DNA of 64,000 bases. Source: Burkholderiaceae bacterium (lineage in GTDB: Bacteria; Pseudomonadota; Gammaproteobacteria; Burkholderiales; Burkholderiaceae_F). Below the pieces are notes generated by a model. It ran no database searches, had not been told where the DNA came from, and worked only from the letters and a program-made list of their open reading frames with translations. The DNA is taken from positions 63,235 to 127,234 of the forward strand of contig JALHMQ010000010.1 in the NCBI GenBank assembly GCA_022843955.1, given 5' to 3'. This document shows, in pieces, positions 8,280-19,305 of the stretch. Position 1 is the stretch's first letter, and each line of letters starts with the position of its first letter. The position numbers and the translations under genes are program-made.

Positions 8280-10099
8280 GCCAGGGCCTTCGCGCGCATG
8301 TCTTCATCCACGTCGACGTACTGCCACCACTCGTTCCAGAACGGCGGCCGGCGGTAGCCGATCACCCATGGGTGCATCAGGTCGTTGTAGATGCGATGCA
8401 CGTGGAACTTGTAGGGCGCATAGCTGATCAGGATCTTGTTGGCCTGCTCGAACAATGCTTCGCGTTCGGGGCCATCCGGCGTCGACTTAAGCATTTCGTA
8501 GACTCTGTCGAACTCCGGCAGCCGGAAGCGCGCCAGGTTCTGGCCACCGATGTCCGGGCTGTAGCCGCGTGCGAACACGCCCATGCCGTCGGGCGACGAC
8601 GCTGCCAAGCCTACGCCCCACATCATCAGCTTGCCCGCGCGTGCCGCCTTCAAATTCTCCGGCCACTTGGCTGGCCGGAACTCGATGCGCAGGCCGACCG
8701 CCTGCATGTCGCCGCGCCATAGCTCGTTGAGCTGGCGGGACGCTTGATCAGTCTGCGTCGCGTACTCGAGCAGCAGCGGCGTGCCATCGGGTTGCTCGCG
8801 CAAGCCGTCGCCGTCACGGTCGACATAGCCGAAGGTGTCGAGCAGAGCCTTGGCGCGTGCGCGGTTGAACTCGCCCATCTCCGTACGGACCTTCGGGTCA
8901 TAGCCGTAGGTCAGCGGCATCACCGGCGTTTGCGCCGGGATCGCCTGGCCGCGCCGCACCAGGCGAATCTCCTTGTCGACGTCGATCGCCAGGTTGATCG
9001 CCCGGCGCAGCGCCACCTTGTCGGGCGTCATGCCGCCGACCACCGGGTGGTCCATGTTGTACAGCGTCATCGTGACATCGGAGGCGAGCACGCGCTCGAG
9101 CTGCACGCCCTGCCGCGCCAGGCTGGGAGCGAGCTTTCCATTTGGCAGCGCGATGTTGACGAAGTCGGCGGCAATGCGCTCGAGCATGTCCTGCTGGCGA
9201 TTGAGGAACGACAGGTAGCGGGGTTGCTGCTCGTCGATGATCGAGACTTCAATCCGGTCGAGCAGCGGCAGGCGCTTGCCCTTGTACTTTGCAAACAGCG
9301 CCTGGCCGGCGACGTCATCGGCGTTCGGCTCGGCGTCATAGAGCACCTCGCGGTAGCCGGGGTTGCGCTCGACGATGATCTTCGACGATCGACGCCATTC
9401 GACCAGGCGGAACGGCCCAGTGCCGACCGGGTGCTCCATGATCTTGTCGCCGTACATCTCGACCACCTCGCGCGCCACCGCGCCGAAGATGTCCGGGTTG
9501 GTGAACTGGTAGAGGAAGCGCGGCTCCGGTTCGTCGATCGTCACTTGCAGCGTGTAGCGATCGAGCGCGCGCAGGCCCTCGATCTCACGGTCGTAGTCGA
9601 ACGTGCCCTTGCTCTTGAGCACCTGCTCGCGATACTCGTTGAGGCCGGTGATCCGCAGCAGCGTCAGCGACGCGACATACGGCGCCTTCCAGCGCGGGTC
9701 GAAGAAGCGCTTCCACGAGTACACGTAGTCGGCCGCTACCAGCTCGCGTCGCTGGCCCTTGAACGCCGGGTCATCGGCGAAATGGATGCCCGGGCGGATC
9801 TTCACCACCCAGCGCTTGAAGTCAGCCGGGATCGCAGGCATCTCGGCGGCGGTCATCAGCTTGAGCTTGAACGGGCGCGCCAGGTGATCGAAGGTCAGCG
9901 GTGACTCGAAGATCTGCCCGGTGACGTTGCGCGAGTACAGATCACTGATCTGCACCGGATCGAAGCCGGTCTCGGCCACCGGGAACGCGTAGCGCAGCGT
10001 CTTCTTGCGCGCCGCCGTGCCGTTCTGCGCGCTGGCTGAGGCGGTGGCCAGCGTCGTGGCGGCCGCCACCGTGGTGCCGAGGAACTGACGTCGCTTCAT
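8276..10099 (-). CDS. ABC transporter substrate-binding protein, family 5 (copy C)
   Basis: 607 aa, SBP_bac_5. The start is at MKRRQFLGTT, a strong Tat motif (RRxFLG) followed by an Ala/Thr-rich hydrophobic core ending at ASASAQ. The frame is open for 30 more codons upstream, but those lie inside copy B. Conserved blocks are AETGFDPVQISDLYS, FADDPAFKGQRRELVAADYV, VGTGPFRLVEW, DRDGDGLRE and PWVIGYRRPPF. The ATG overlaps the stop of copy B as ATGA. Copies B and C share a PPFW C-terminal variant where A, D and E have HPF, suggesting two subgroups. Confidence 0.9.
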   Translation of the reverse strand: MKRRQFLGTTVAAATTLATASASAQNGTAARKKTLRYAFPVAETGFDPVQISDLYSRNVTGQIFESPLTFDHLARPFKLKLMTAAEMPAIPADFKRWVVKIRPGIHFADDPAFKGQRRELVAADYVYSWKRFFDPRWKAPYVASLTLLRITGLNEYREQVLKSKGTFDYDREIEGLRALDRYTLQVTIDEPEPRFLYQFTNPDIFGAVAREVVEMYGDKIMEHPVGTGPFRLVEWRRSSKIIVERNPGYREVLYDAEPNADDVAGQALFAKYKGKRLPLLDRIEVSIIDEQQPRYLSFLNRQQDMLERIAADFVNIALPNGKLAPSLARQGVQLERVLASDVTMTLYNMDHPVVGGMTPDKVALRRAINLAIDVDKEIRLVRRGQAIPAQTPVMPLTYGYDPKVRTEMGEFNRARAKALLDTFGYVDRDGDGLREQPDGTPLLLEYATQTDQASRQLNELWRGDMQAVGLRIEFRPAKWPENLKAARAGKLMMWGVGLAASSPDGMGVFARGYSPDIGGQNLARFRLPEFDRVYEMLKSTPDGPEREALFEQANKILISYAPYKFHVHRIYNDLMHPWVIGYRRPPFWNEWWQYVDVDEDMRAKALA

Positions 10100-11925
10100 G
10101 TCGTAGCCTGCTTCTTCATCTGTGCGTCGATGTCGATGTGTTGCCACCAGGTGAGCCAGAACGGCGGGCGGCGATAGCCGATCAGCCAAGGCTGGGCGAT
10201 GTCGTTGAGGATGCGGTGCACCTGAAACTTGTACGGCGCGTAGGCGAGCAGCAGCCGATTGGCTTGCCGGAACAGCGCTTCGCGGTCAGGGCCATCGGGC
10301 ATGCTGCGCACCTGTTCGAACGCGCGGTCATAGGCCGGCAGGCTGAAGCGCGACAGGTTCTGCCCTCCCTTGTGGATCGAGGCGCCGCGGTACAGCGCTG
10401 GCTCACCATCCGGCGCTGCCGATGAGTAGCCGAGGTTCCACACCATCACCTTGCCGGCGCGCGCGTTCTTCAGGTTCTCCGGCCACTTCGCAGTGACAAA
10501 GTTGACGCGGATGCCGAGCGCGTTCATGTCCTTGCGTCGCAATTCGTCGCGCGAGCGGGCGCGTTGGTCCGGGGTGGTAGCCCATTGCAATACGAGCGGC
10601 GTGCCGTCAGGCTGCTCGCGCCAACCGTCACCGTCGCGGTCGACGTAGCCGGCCAGATCGAGCAGTGCCTTGGCGCGCGACAGCGAGTACTGGCCGTTGT
10701 CGCTGACGAGGCCGGGGTCGTAGCCGTAGGTATGCGGCGTGAAAGTCGATTGCGCCGGGACCGCCTGGCCGCGCCAGAACAGACGGATCTCCTGGTCGAC
10801 GTTGAACGCAAGACCGATAGCGCGGCGTAGCGCCACCCGCTCGGGCGTATAGCCGCCCACCACCGGGTCGTCCATGTTGAACAGCGTGAGCGCGATGTCG
10901 GACGCAAGCGAGCGGCTGAGCCGCATCCCTCGCTTTGAAAGATTCGGCGCCAGCTTGCCGTTGGGCGCGGCGATGTCGACGAACGGAAATGGCAACGGCT
11001 CCAACACGTCGAGCTGTCCGTTGAGGAACGACAGCCAGCGCGGCTGCTCCTCCTCGATGATGCTGATCTCAACGCGGTCGATCATCGGCAGGCGACGCCC
11101 CTTGAACTTCGCCAGTAACGCTTGACCCTCGGCGTCGTCGGCATTGGGGCGTGCGTCGTAGACGCGCTCGCGGTAGCCGGGATGCTGCTCGAGCACGATG
11201 CGCGAGGAGCGGCGCCATTCGGCAAGGCGGAACGGCCCGGTGCCTACCGGCTTTTCCATCACCTTGTCGCCGTAGGCTTCCACCACCTCGCGCGCGACGG
11301 CACCGTACAAGCTGCCGTCGGCGAGTGTCTGCAGGAAGCGCGGGTTCGGTGCTTCGAAGCGGAACTGGATCGTGTAGCGGTCGAGCGCGCGCAGCCCGTC
11401 GATCGGCCGGTCGTAGTCGAACGGCGTCTTGTCCTTGACCGTCGCCTCGCGCAGTGCGGCGAGGCCGACGAAGCGCTGCTCCGACAAGGTCGCCCACAGC
11501 TGCGACTTCCAGCGCGGATCGGCGATGCGCTTGAACGCGTAGACATAGTCCGCGGCAACGAGCTCGCGCGGCTGTCCCTTGAACGCCGGGTCGTCGTGAA
11601 ACCTGATGCCCGGCTGCAGGCGGATCGTGAACACCGTGTAGTCGGGCGAGTGTTCGGGCAGGGCGGCTGCGGTGTTGGGGCGGATCAGGTAGGGCCGCGC
11701 CAGGTGGTCGTACTCGTACAGGCCTTCAAAAAGGTGGGCGGTGACGATGCGCGAATAGCGGTCGGTGATCTGCGCCGGATCGAAGCCCGTCTCGGCGACC
11801 TCGAACGCATAGCTGAGCACCTTGGGTGCGCCCGCGGCCTGCGCGTGCGCGCCGGCGGTCGTGCCCAGCGGCGCCAGGGCGGCGGCGTTGAGCAGGGCGC
11901 GGCGGCGGGGCGAGCGCAGGCTCAT
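10096..11925 (-). CDS. ABC transporter substrate-binding protein, family 5 (copy B)
   Basis: 609 aa, SBP_bac_5. The start at MSLRSPRRRALLNAAALAP is chosen because GAAGG lies just upstream and a twin-arginine signal follows; the open frame continues 26 codons upstream without support. It carries AETGFDPAQITDRYS, DDPAFKGQPRELVAADYV, VGTGPFRLAEWRRSSRIV, DRDGDGWRE and PWLIGYRRPPFW. It lies 55 bp after the stop of copy A, the widest gap in the tandem set. A GC-rich 600-residue protein with no frameshift, it appears fully functional. Confidence 0.9.
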   Translation of the reverse strand: MSLRSPRRRALLNAAALAPLGTTAGAHAQAAGAPKVLSYAFEVAETGFDPAQITDRYSRIVTAHLFEGLYEYDHLARPYLIRPNTAAALPEHSPDYTVFTIRLQPGIRFHDDPAFKGQPRELVAADYVYAFKRIADPRWKSQLWATLSEQRFVGLAALREATVKDKTPFDYDRPIDGLRALDRYTIQFRFEAPNPRFLQTLADGSLYGAVAREVVEAYGDKVMEKPVGTGPFRLAEWRRSSRIVLEQHPGYRERVYDARPNADDAEGQALLAKFKGRRLPMIDRVEISIIEEEQPRWLSFLNGQLDVLEPLPFPFVDIAAPNGKLAPNLSKRGMRLSRSLASDIALTLFNMDDPVVGGYTPERVALRRAIGLAFNVDQEIRLFWRGQAVPAQSTFTPHTYGYDPGLVSDNGQYSLSRAKALLDLAGYVDRDGDGWREQPDGTPLVLQWATTPDQRARSRDELRRKDMNALGIRVNFVTAKWPENLKNARAGKVMVWNLGYSSAAPDGEPALYRGASIHKGGQNLSRFSLPAYDRAFEQVRSMPDGPDREALFRQANRLLLAYAPYKFQVHRILNDIAQPWLIGYRRPPFWLTWWQHIDIDAQMKKQATT

Positions 11926-11980
11926 GGCGCTGCCTTCACGTTGCACGATGGTGATTTGCCCTTGAGACGGTCCGGCACGC

Positions 11981-13816
11981 TCATGCGGATCTCGCCTGCG
12001 CATCGGCGTCGATGTCGATGTACTTCCAGAAGTCGCGCATGAACGGATGGCGCCGGTAGCCGATCACCCAGGGGTGCGACACCGCGGTATCGATCCGGTG
12101 GCCGACGAACTTGTACGGCGCGTAGGCGACGAAAAACTTCTTGGCTTCGTGAAACAACTGCTCGCGCTGCGGACCGTCGGGCAGCATGCGCTGCTCCCGG
12201 TACAGGCGGTTGTAGGCGGCCAGGTCGAAGCGCGCATGGTTGGCCTGGCCCTTGTTGGGGCCGAAGCCCAGCGCGAGGAAGGTGTCGCCGTCCGGCTGCG
12301 CGGCGGACCAGCCGACGCGCCACATCATCAGCTTGCCGGCGCGCGAGTTCTTGAGGTTCTCCGGCCACTTGGCGGCCTTGAAGTCGATGCGCAGGCCGAC
12401 CGAGGTCATCGCGCGCTTCCACAGCTCATCCAGTTGACGCGACAACTGGTCGGGCTGGGTCGCCATCTCGAGCACGAACGGGGTGCCGTCAGGCTGCTCG
12501 CGCCAGCCGTCGCCATCGCGATCGACGTAGCCGAAGGCATCCAGCAGGGCGCGCGCACGCACCCGCGAGAACTCGCTCATTTCGCTGCGGAAGCCCGGGT
12601 CGTAGCCGGGGATGGTGGGCGGCACCGGCGACTGCGACGGCACCGACTGCCCTTTGCGCACCAGGCGGATCTCGTCGTTCACGTTGTAGGCGAGGCCGAC
12701 AGCGCGACGCAATGCGACCCGCTCGGGCGCATAGCCGCCGACCAGCGGGTGTTCCATGTTGAACAGCGCCATGTCGACACTGGCGCGCGGTGCGCGCTCC
12801 ATGCGGATGTTGCGGCGCTTCAGTGCCGGGGCGAGCTGGCCGCCGGGGATCGCCAGGTCCGCCAGGTCATACGGCAGTTCGTCGATCAGGTCGTGCTCGC
12901 TGTTGAGGAAGGCCAGCCAGCGCGGCTGGTTCTCCTCGACGATGTAAACCTCGACGCGGTCGATGATCGGCAGGCGCTGGCCGCGCAGGCGCGCGGCGAT
13001 CTCGCCGCTGACCGGGTCGGTGGCCGGAGCGCTGGCGCTGTAGTGCTCCTGCCGGTAGCCGGGGTTGCGCTCGAGCACGATGCGTGACGAGCGGCGCCAC
13101 TCGGCCAGGCGGAACGGCCCGGTGCCGACCGGATGGCCCATCAGCGCCTTCTCGTCGTAGCTCTCGGCGACTTCGCGCGCCACCGCGCCGAGGAACGAGT
13201 TGTCGGCGAGGTACAGGTAAAAGCGCGGGTTGGGCTGGGCGAAGCGCAGCTGGAACGTGTAGCGGTCGAGCGCGCGGATGCCGTCGACCTCGCGGTCGTA
13301 GTCGAACTTCGCGCCCTTGAGCGTGGCGGCGCGGATCTCGCTCATGCCGAGGATGCCGGCGCTTTCCAGCAGGTAGACGCGTGGACTCTTGAACTTGGGG
13401 TCGTAGATGCGCTTGATCGAGTAGACGTAGTCCTGCGCCACCAGCTCGCGGCGCTCGCCCTTGAAGGCCGGGTGCTCCTGAAAATAGATGCCGCGCTTCA
13501 GGCGCACCGTGAGCGAGGTGAAGTCGGCGGCCACCTCGGGCAGGGATTCCGCGGTATTGGGAAGTACCTGCACCGGCCGCGACAGGAAGTCGTAGGTCAG
13601 GGGTGCGTCGAAGATGTTCGAAATAACAGTGCTCGAGTACAGGTCATTGACCTGGGCCGGGTCGAAGCCGGTCTCGGCGACGCGAAAGGCATAACGCAGC
13701 ACTTTCTGCGCGCTCCCAGCGGCGGGCGCCTGCGCCGCGGCCGGCAAGGCGCCGGCGGCCGGCAGCGCCAGCAGGGAGCGCGTCAGCGCGCGTCGTGATT
13801 TGGAGATTTCAGTCAT
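11981..13816 (-). CDS. ABC transporter substrate-binding protein, family 5 (copy A, first)
   Basis: 611 aa, SBP_bac_5, the promoter-proximal member of the five. The N-terminus SKSRRALTRSLLALPAAG is a plausible Tat or Sec signal ending near AAAQAPA. It has AETGFDPAQVNDLYSS, VGTGPFRLAEWRRSSRIV, DRDGDGWRE and PWVIGYRRHPF. No clear ribosome site is visible before the ATG. It is divergent from the permease genes with a 190-bp gap, so one control region can serve both arms of the transport locus. Confidence 0.9.
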   Translation of the reverse strand: MTEISKSRRALTRSLLALPAAGALPAAAQAPAAGSAQKVLRYAFRVAETGFDPAQVNDLYSSTVISNIFDAPLTYDFLSRPVQVLPNTAESLPEVAADFTSLTVRLKRGIYFQEHPAFKGERRELVAQDYVYSIKRIYDPKFKSPRVYLLESAGILGMSEIRAATLKGAKFDYDREVDGIRALDRYTFQLRFAQPNPRFYLYLADNSFLGAVAREVAESYDEKALMGHPVGTGPFRLAEWRRSSRIVLERNPGYRQEHYSASAPATDPVSGEIAARLRGQRLPIIDRVEVYIVEENQPRWLAFLNSEHDLIDELPYDLADLAIPGGQLAPALKRRNIRMERAPRASVDMALFNMEHPLVGGYAPERVALRRAVGLAYNVNDEIRLVRKGQSVPSQSPVPPTIPGYDPGFRSEMSEFSRVRARALLDAFGYVDRDGDGWREQPDGTPFVLEMATQPDQLSRQLDELWKRAMTSVGLRIDFKAAKWPENLKNSRAGKLMMWRVGWSAAQPDGDTFLALGFGPNKGQANHARFDLAAYNRLYREQRMLPDGPQREQLFHEAKKFFVAYAPYKFVGHRIDTAVSHPWVIGYRRHPFMRDFWKYIDIDADAQARSA

Positions 13817-13844
13817 CAGTTCGGGTGCGCAGCGAGCTTGTTGT

Positions 13845-13872
13845 TTGAATCCCCTGCCGGCATCGGCATAAT
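13845..13872 (+). promoter_or_regulatory. Sigma-70-type promoter for the permease genes
   Basis: TTGAAT (13845-13850) and CATAAT (13867-13872) are 16 bp apart on the plus strand, in the gap between binding protein A and the permease pair. Transcription would start near 13880, leaving a leader of about 125 nt before the first permease. Confidence 0.45.
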
Positions 13873-14006
13873 CCGCGCTTTCGCGCGCCGGGGGTCACAA
13901 GCCCATCGGTGAACCGCATCAAACAGGACGCCTCGGGTGCAGATGACCGGGCGCGGACATCCAGAGCGAGCAGCGCTCGACAAAGAAGGCACGCAGAGCG
14001 CAATCC

Positions 14007-14945
14007 ATGGCCGCATATATCTTACGCAGACTATGGCAGATGGTGCCGACCTTGTTCGGCGTCATTCTGCTGGTGTTCTTCCTGTTCAAGTTCTTCGGCG
14101 GCGACCCGGCCGAGATTCTCGGCGGCCTGCTGGCCACGCCTGAGCAGATCCAGGCGATCCGCCAGCAGCTCGGCCTGAATGATCCCTGGTACGTACAGCT
14201 TTGGATCTTCATCAAGTCGATCTTCACCTTCAACTGGGGAAACAGCTGGGCCACCAGTGAGGCGGTGAGCAACATCTTCGCCACGCGGATGCCGGCCACC
14301 CTCACCGTGATGGTGCCGATCCTGATCCTCGAGGTGATTCTCGGGATCATCGCGGCGATGGCGGTGGCCTACGTGCGCGGCTCGCTCACAGACCGCGCGG
14401 TGATGATCATCACCACCATTGCGCTGTCGATCAGCTTCCTCGTCTACATCATCGTCGGCCAGTGGCTGTTCGGCTTCTACCTCGGCTGGTTCCCGGTGCA
14501 AGGCTGGAGCGACAGCTTCGTCACCAACCTGACCACCTATGCGCTGCTGCCGATCCTGCTCGCCACCGCCGTGAGCCTGGCACCGCAGACCCGGCTGTAC
14601 CGCAGCTTCTTCCTCGACGAGATCAACCAGGATTACGTGCGCACCGCGCGCGCCAAGGGGCTCGGCGAGAACACCATCCTGTTCAAGCACGTGCTGCGTA
14701 ACGCGATGATCCCGGTACTGACCAACATCGCGGTGCAGCTGCCCGGCATCTTCGTCGGCTCGTTCCTGATCGAAACCTTCTTTTCCATCCCCGGCCTCGG
14801 GCGCGAGGTGCTGCTGGCGGTCAACCGCAGCGACTACCCGGTGATCCAGGCAGTGACGGTGTATCTGGCGGTGCTCACCATGGTGATCAACTTGATTGCT
14901 GACCTGCTGTACAAGGCCGTCGACCCGCGCGTGGTGCTCAAATGA
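14007..14945 (+). CDS. ABC transporter permease, DppB/OppB type
   Basis: 312 aa, six predicted membrane spans. The N-terminus YILRRLWQMVPTLFGVIL is the usual opening of DppB/OppB permeases, with GGDPAE just after. The cytoplasmic EAA loop that contacts the ATPase is RTARAKGLGENTILFKHVL, about residues 211-230. It forms the channel together with the next gene, with which it overlaps by 4 bp (ATGA). This is the only permease pair near the five binding proteins. Length and motifs are normal for the family. Confidence 0.93.
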   Translation: MAAYILRRLWQMVPTLFGVILLVFFLFKFFGGDPAEILGGLLATPEQIQAIRQQLGLNDPWYVQLWIFIKSIFTFNWGNSWATSEAVSNIFATRMPATLTVMVPILILEVILGIIAAMAVAYVRGSLTDRAVMIITTIALSISFLVYIIVGQWLFGFYLGWFPVQGWSDSFVTNLTTYALLPILLATAVSLAPQTRLYRSFFLDEINQDYVRTARAKGLGENTILFKHVLRNAMIPVLTNIAVQLPGIFVGSFLIETFFSIPGLGREVLLAVNRSDYPVIQAVTVYLAVLTMVINLIADLLYKAVDPRVVLK

Positions 14946-16003
14946 GTGTCGACCTCACCGCCCAGACCGGGCTCGTGGACCAGATGCCGGACCGCTCGCC
15001 GGGCGTGTGGAAAGCCGCCTGGGGGCGCCTGCGCAACGACCGCGTCGGCATGGTGTCGCTGGTGGTCGTGCTGGCGTTCCTGCTGCTCATCATTGCCGCC
15101 GCGCTCAAGCTGGTGGCATCCGACTGGCAGAAGGAAGTCGGCGTGCCGAACGCGCCACCCACATTCGTCGGCCCGCGCGCCGAGGCGGTGGCCGACGATC
15201 CGCTCGCCAAGCTGGTGGCCAAGGATGCCAAGCCGGTGGACCTGTCGGATATCGATCCGCTGGCGCCCAAGTACAAGGAGTGGGAAGAGCGGGCGGCGAA
15301 GATCCAGGTGTTCGATCCGCCGCGCGCCGACACCCTGCCGTTCGGTGCCGATCGTCTCGGCCGCGACGTGCTCGCCAAGGCGATCAAGGGGGCGGAGATC
15401 TCGATCTTCGTCGGCATGTTCGCCGCCGTGGTGGCCACGCTGATCGGCACGCTGCTGGGCGCACTGGGTGGCTACGTCGGCGGCAAGGTGGGCGACCTGC
15501 TCGAGTGGGTCTACAACGTCTTCACCTCGATCCCGGACATTTTGCTGATCTTCGCGTTCGCCGCGGTGTTCGGCCGCGGCATCAGCACCGTGGTGCTGAT
15601 CCTCGGCCTGGTGGGCTGGACCGGCATGTACCGCCAGGTGCGCGCCGAGTACATCAAGCACCGCTCGCGCGAGTACGTGCGCGCGGCGGAGGCGATCGGC
15701 GTGTCGCACTTCCAGCGCATGTTCGTGCACATCCTGCCCAACGTCAGCCACGTGGTGCTGGTGCGCATGTCGCTGCTGGTGGTGGGCTTCATCAAGGCCG
15801 AGGTGATTTTGTCGTTCCTCGGGCTGGGCGTGCCGGTGGACCAGGTCTCCTGGGGCACGATGCTGTCCGAAGCGCAGGCCGAGCTGGTGCTCGGTCACTG
15901 GTGGCAGTTGGCGGCCGCGACGCTGTTCATGGCCACCTTCGTCACGGCGTTTGCGTTGTTCACCGACGCGCTGCGCGACGCCCTCGATCCCAAGCTCCGT
16001 TAG
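14942..16003 (+). CDS. ABC transporter permease, DppC/OppC type, with a long periplasmic insert
   Basis: 353 aa, longer than the usual 280-300. After an N-terminal tail and the first span (about residues 33-55) there is a 65-75 residue hydrophilic stretch rich in Lys, Asp, Ala and Pro before the conserved FGADRLGRDVL block that normally follows closely. The core then looks standard, with the EAA loop EYVRAAEAIGVSHFQRMF. The insert should face the periplasm, where it could touch the docked binding proteins. It is coupled to the DppB-type gene by ATGA and forms the channel with it. Confidence 0.92.
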   Translation: MSVDLTAQTGLVDQMPDRSPGVWKAAWGRLRNDRVGMVSLVVVLAFLLLIIAAALKLVASDWQKEVGVPNAPPTFVGPRAEAVADDPLAKLVAKDAKPVDLSDIDPLAPKYKEWEERAAKIQVFDPPRADTLPFGADRLGRDVLAKAIKGAEISIFVGMFAAVVATLIGTLLGALGGYVGGKVGDLLEWVYNVFTSIPDILLIFAFAAVFGRGISTVVLILGLVGWTGMYRQVRAEYIKHRSREYVRAAEAIGVSHFQRMFVHILPNVSHVVLVRMSLLVVGFIKAEVILSFLGLGVPVDQVSWGTMLSEAQAELVLGHWWQLAAATLFMATFVTAFALFTDALRDALDPKLR

Positions 16004-16006
16004 GTC

Positions 16007-16034
16007 GCGGAAAAGTGCAAACCTGCTTTTCCGC
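16007..16034 (+). terminator. Perfect 9-bp hairpin between the permeases and the ATPase
   Basis: GCGGAAAAG (16007-16015) and CTTTTCCGC (16026-16034) pair perfectly around a 10-nt loop, directly after the permease stop codon. A smaller CTGGC/GCCAG hairpin follows at 16054-16066. There is no T tract after the stem, so partial termination or mRNA-end protection is more likely than a full stop. Confidence 0.45.
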
Positions 16035-16139
16035 ATTCAGTCAGAAAGAATCGCTGGCGAAGCCAGACGGCTCTTTGGTTCAACTGCAGCGCAACGGCGC
16101 GGCCATGGCCTCAACCAGGCCGCATCGCGGGACACACGC

Positions 16140-17837
<1,698 letters not shown>

Positions 17838-17900
17838 GCAGCGGCACGCGGGTTGCCGGGCCCCCCGAGGTTGGTTGCACCGGTGAAAGTGGCGGTGTCG

Positions 17901-17915
17901 GACGTGCGCCACGTC
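17901..17915. repeat. Small inverted repeat after the ATPase gene
   Basis: GACGTG (17901-17906) and CACGTC (17910-17915) pair around a 3-nt loop in the 137-bp gap before the next gene. No T tract. It may end the transport transcript, or be an operator-like palindrome. Confidence 0.25.
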
Positions 17916-17974
17916 GGGCACTCTGGAGCAGTTGCACCAACGCCGGCTGGCGCGATATCCCTAGACTTCAAGCC

Positions 17975-18697
17975 ATGATCTTCGCAGCTTCCGAGAAGTC
18001 GATCCCTGCGCGCTTGAGTGCGGCGCTGACGCGCGTCATCACCCTGCGCGAGTCGTTCGACCGGCAGCCGGAACTGGCGTTGCCATGGAAGGAAGTCAAG
18101 CACTGGCAGTCGCGGCGGCTGCGGCGCACCTATCCGGACCTGTTTGCCGTGCCGCGCTACATGAACGCGGGCGAGTTTTTCCTGAATGAGATCTACGGTG
18201 CAAAGGACTTCGGCCAGCGCGACCGCGAGGCGCTGCGCGTCGTCCCCAAGCTGGCCCGCATGCTGCCCGAGCGGGCGGTGGAGACGCTGCTGCTGGCGGT
18301 CGAACTGGACGAGATGTCCGAAGAGCTCGACGCGCGGGTGGCAGCGCATATCGTGATGCCGGTGACCGACGCGAGCTATGCGGCAGCGTACGTGCTGGCC
18401 GGCACGCCCGGTGAGCGGCGCGCGCAGATCGAGCATGTGCACAAGATCGGTGGCGCGCTGGAGCGCCTGGCGCGGCTGCCGCTGCTCTCGGGCATGCTGC
18501 ACCTGATGCGCGGTCCGGCGGAGGCGGCGGGCCTGTCGCACCTGCACTTCTTCCTGCAGCGTGGCTTTGATGCTTTCAAGTCGATGGGTCCGGCGAGCGA
18601 GTTTCTGCGCACCATTTCCGAGAGGGAAACGCAGCTGATGGAGCGCTTGTTCGCCGCTGATCCGGCGCCGTTTCGCGACATCGCGCCAGCGCCCTAG
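17975..18697 (+). CDS. FFLEELY-motif protein, function unknown
   Basis: 240 aa, soluble, no signal peptide or membrane span. Residues near 64-82 (AGEFFLNEIYGAKDFGQRD) match the signature of a conserved proteobacterial family known only by its FFLEELY motif; here the motif reads FFLNEIY. The rest is mostly helical with many Glu, Arg and Leu. No catalytic motif is recognised. No clear ribosome site precedes the ATG. Its stop codon overlaps the stop of the convergent RDD gene (both within 18694-18697), so there is no room for a terminator between them. Confidence 0.75.
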   Translation: MIFAASEKSIPARLSAALTRVITLRESFDRQPELALPWKEVKHWQSRRLRRTYPDLFAVPRYMNAGEFFLNEIYGAKDFGQRDREALRVVPKLARMLPERAVETLLLAVELDEMSEELDARVAAHIVMPVTDASYAAAYVLAGTPGERRAQIEHVHKIGGALERLARLPLLSGMLHLMRGPAEAAGLSHLHFFLQRGFDAFKSMGPASEFLRTISERETQLMERLFAADPAPFRDIAPAP

Positions 18698-19215
18698 CGC
18701 GGCGCCACCGGTATCACCCGGGTGCCGATCAGCCGATCGTGCAGCAACTGGCCTTCTGGGTGGAGTTTCGCGGTAAGCAGCATGGCGCAGAAGCCGCCGA
18801 AGAACACCATCAAGTCGACCAGCGTGTGCGCCTGGAACACGGCGATCACGATGATGCTGGGCACGAACAGATGCCACGCCAACACATAGCGCAGGACGGC
18901 CCGCCCCAACGAAGGCGGCCGACCATTCGCGTCGACCACGCGCAGGCCCCATGATTTCATCGCCAGGGTCTGTCCTGACCGCGACCAGCACCAGGCAAAG
19001 TAGGCGCCGATGGTGACGAACAGCACGGCCTGCAGCGCCCAGCGCTGCGCATCGGGCAGCGGATACTTCCAGTTGGCCGCTGACAACAGCGCGTAGCTGA
19101 CGATGAAGACCACGCCGAACAGCAGCACGAGTTCATAGATCATGGCCGCGAAGCGCAGCCAGAGCGACGGCGGGCGAGGGGCGGCAAGCGTGCCTGTTGC
19201 GGGCGGAGCGACCAT
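18694..19215 (-). CDS. RDD family membrane protein
   Basis: 173 aa with about three membrane spans (near 20-42, 58-78 and 105-135). The RDD hallmarks are visible: Arg in PSLWLRFAAMIYELVL near the start, and GQTLAMKSWGLRVVDANG in the middle, then LHDRLIGTRV at the end. RDD proteins are inner-membrane proteins of unclear role, some linked to ion exchange. It lies 90 bp downstream of the DUF3106 gene on the same strand and may be the last gene of the sigma factor cassette. Confidence 0.85.
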   Translation of the reverse strand: MVAPPATGTLAAPRPPSLWLRFAAMIYELVLLFGVVFIVSYALLSAANWKYPLPDAQRWALQAVLFVTIGAYFAWCWSRSGQTLAMKSWGLRVVDANGRPPSLGRAVLRYVLAWHLFVPSIIVIAVFQAHTLVDLMVFFGGFCAMLLTAKLHPEGQLLHDRLIGTRVIPVAPR

Positions 19216-19305
19216 GGAGCGAGAGCTTACCGGTGACCGGTCCTGCCTCGGTGCCGCGCAGCGTTGCAGGTGGCGTTGCCGCCGGGATGCAGTGTGCCGC
19301 TCGGT

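Noticed and set aside
4632-13816. Five similar genes as an assembly artefact
   Set aside because: Copies differ in sequence, length, signal peptide and joints (ATGA, 15 bp, 55 bp), so they are true ancient duplicates.
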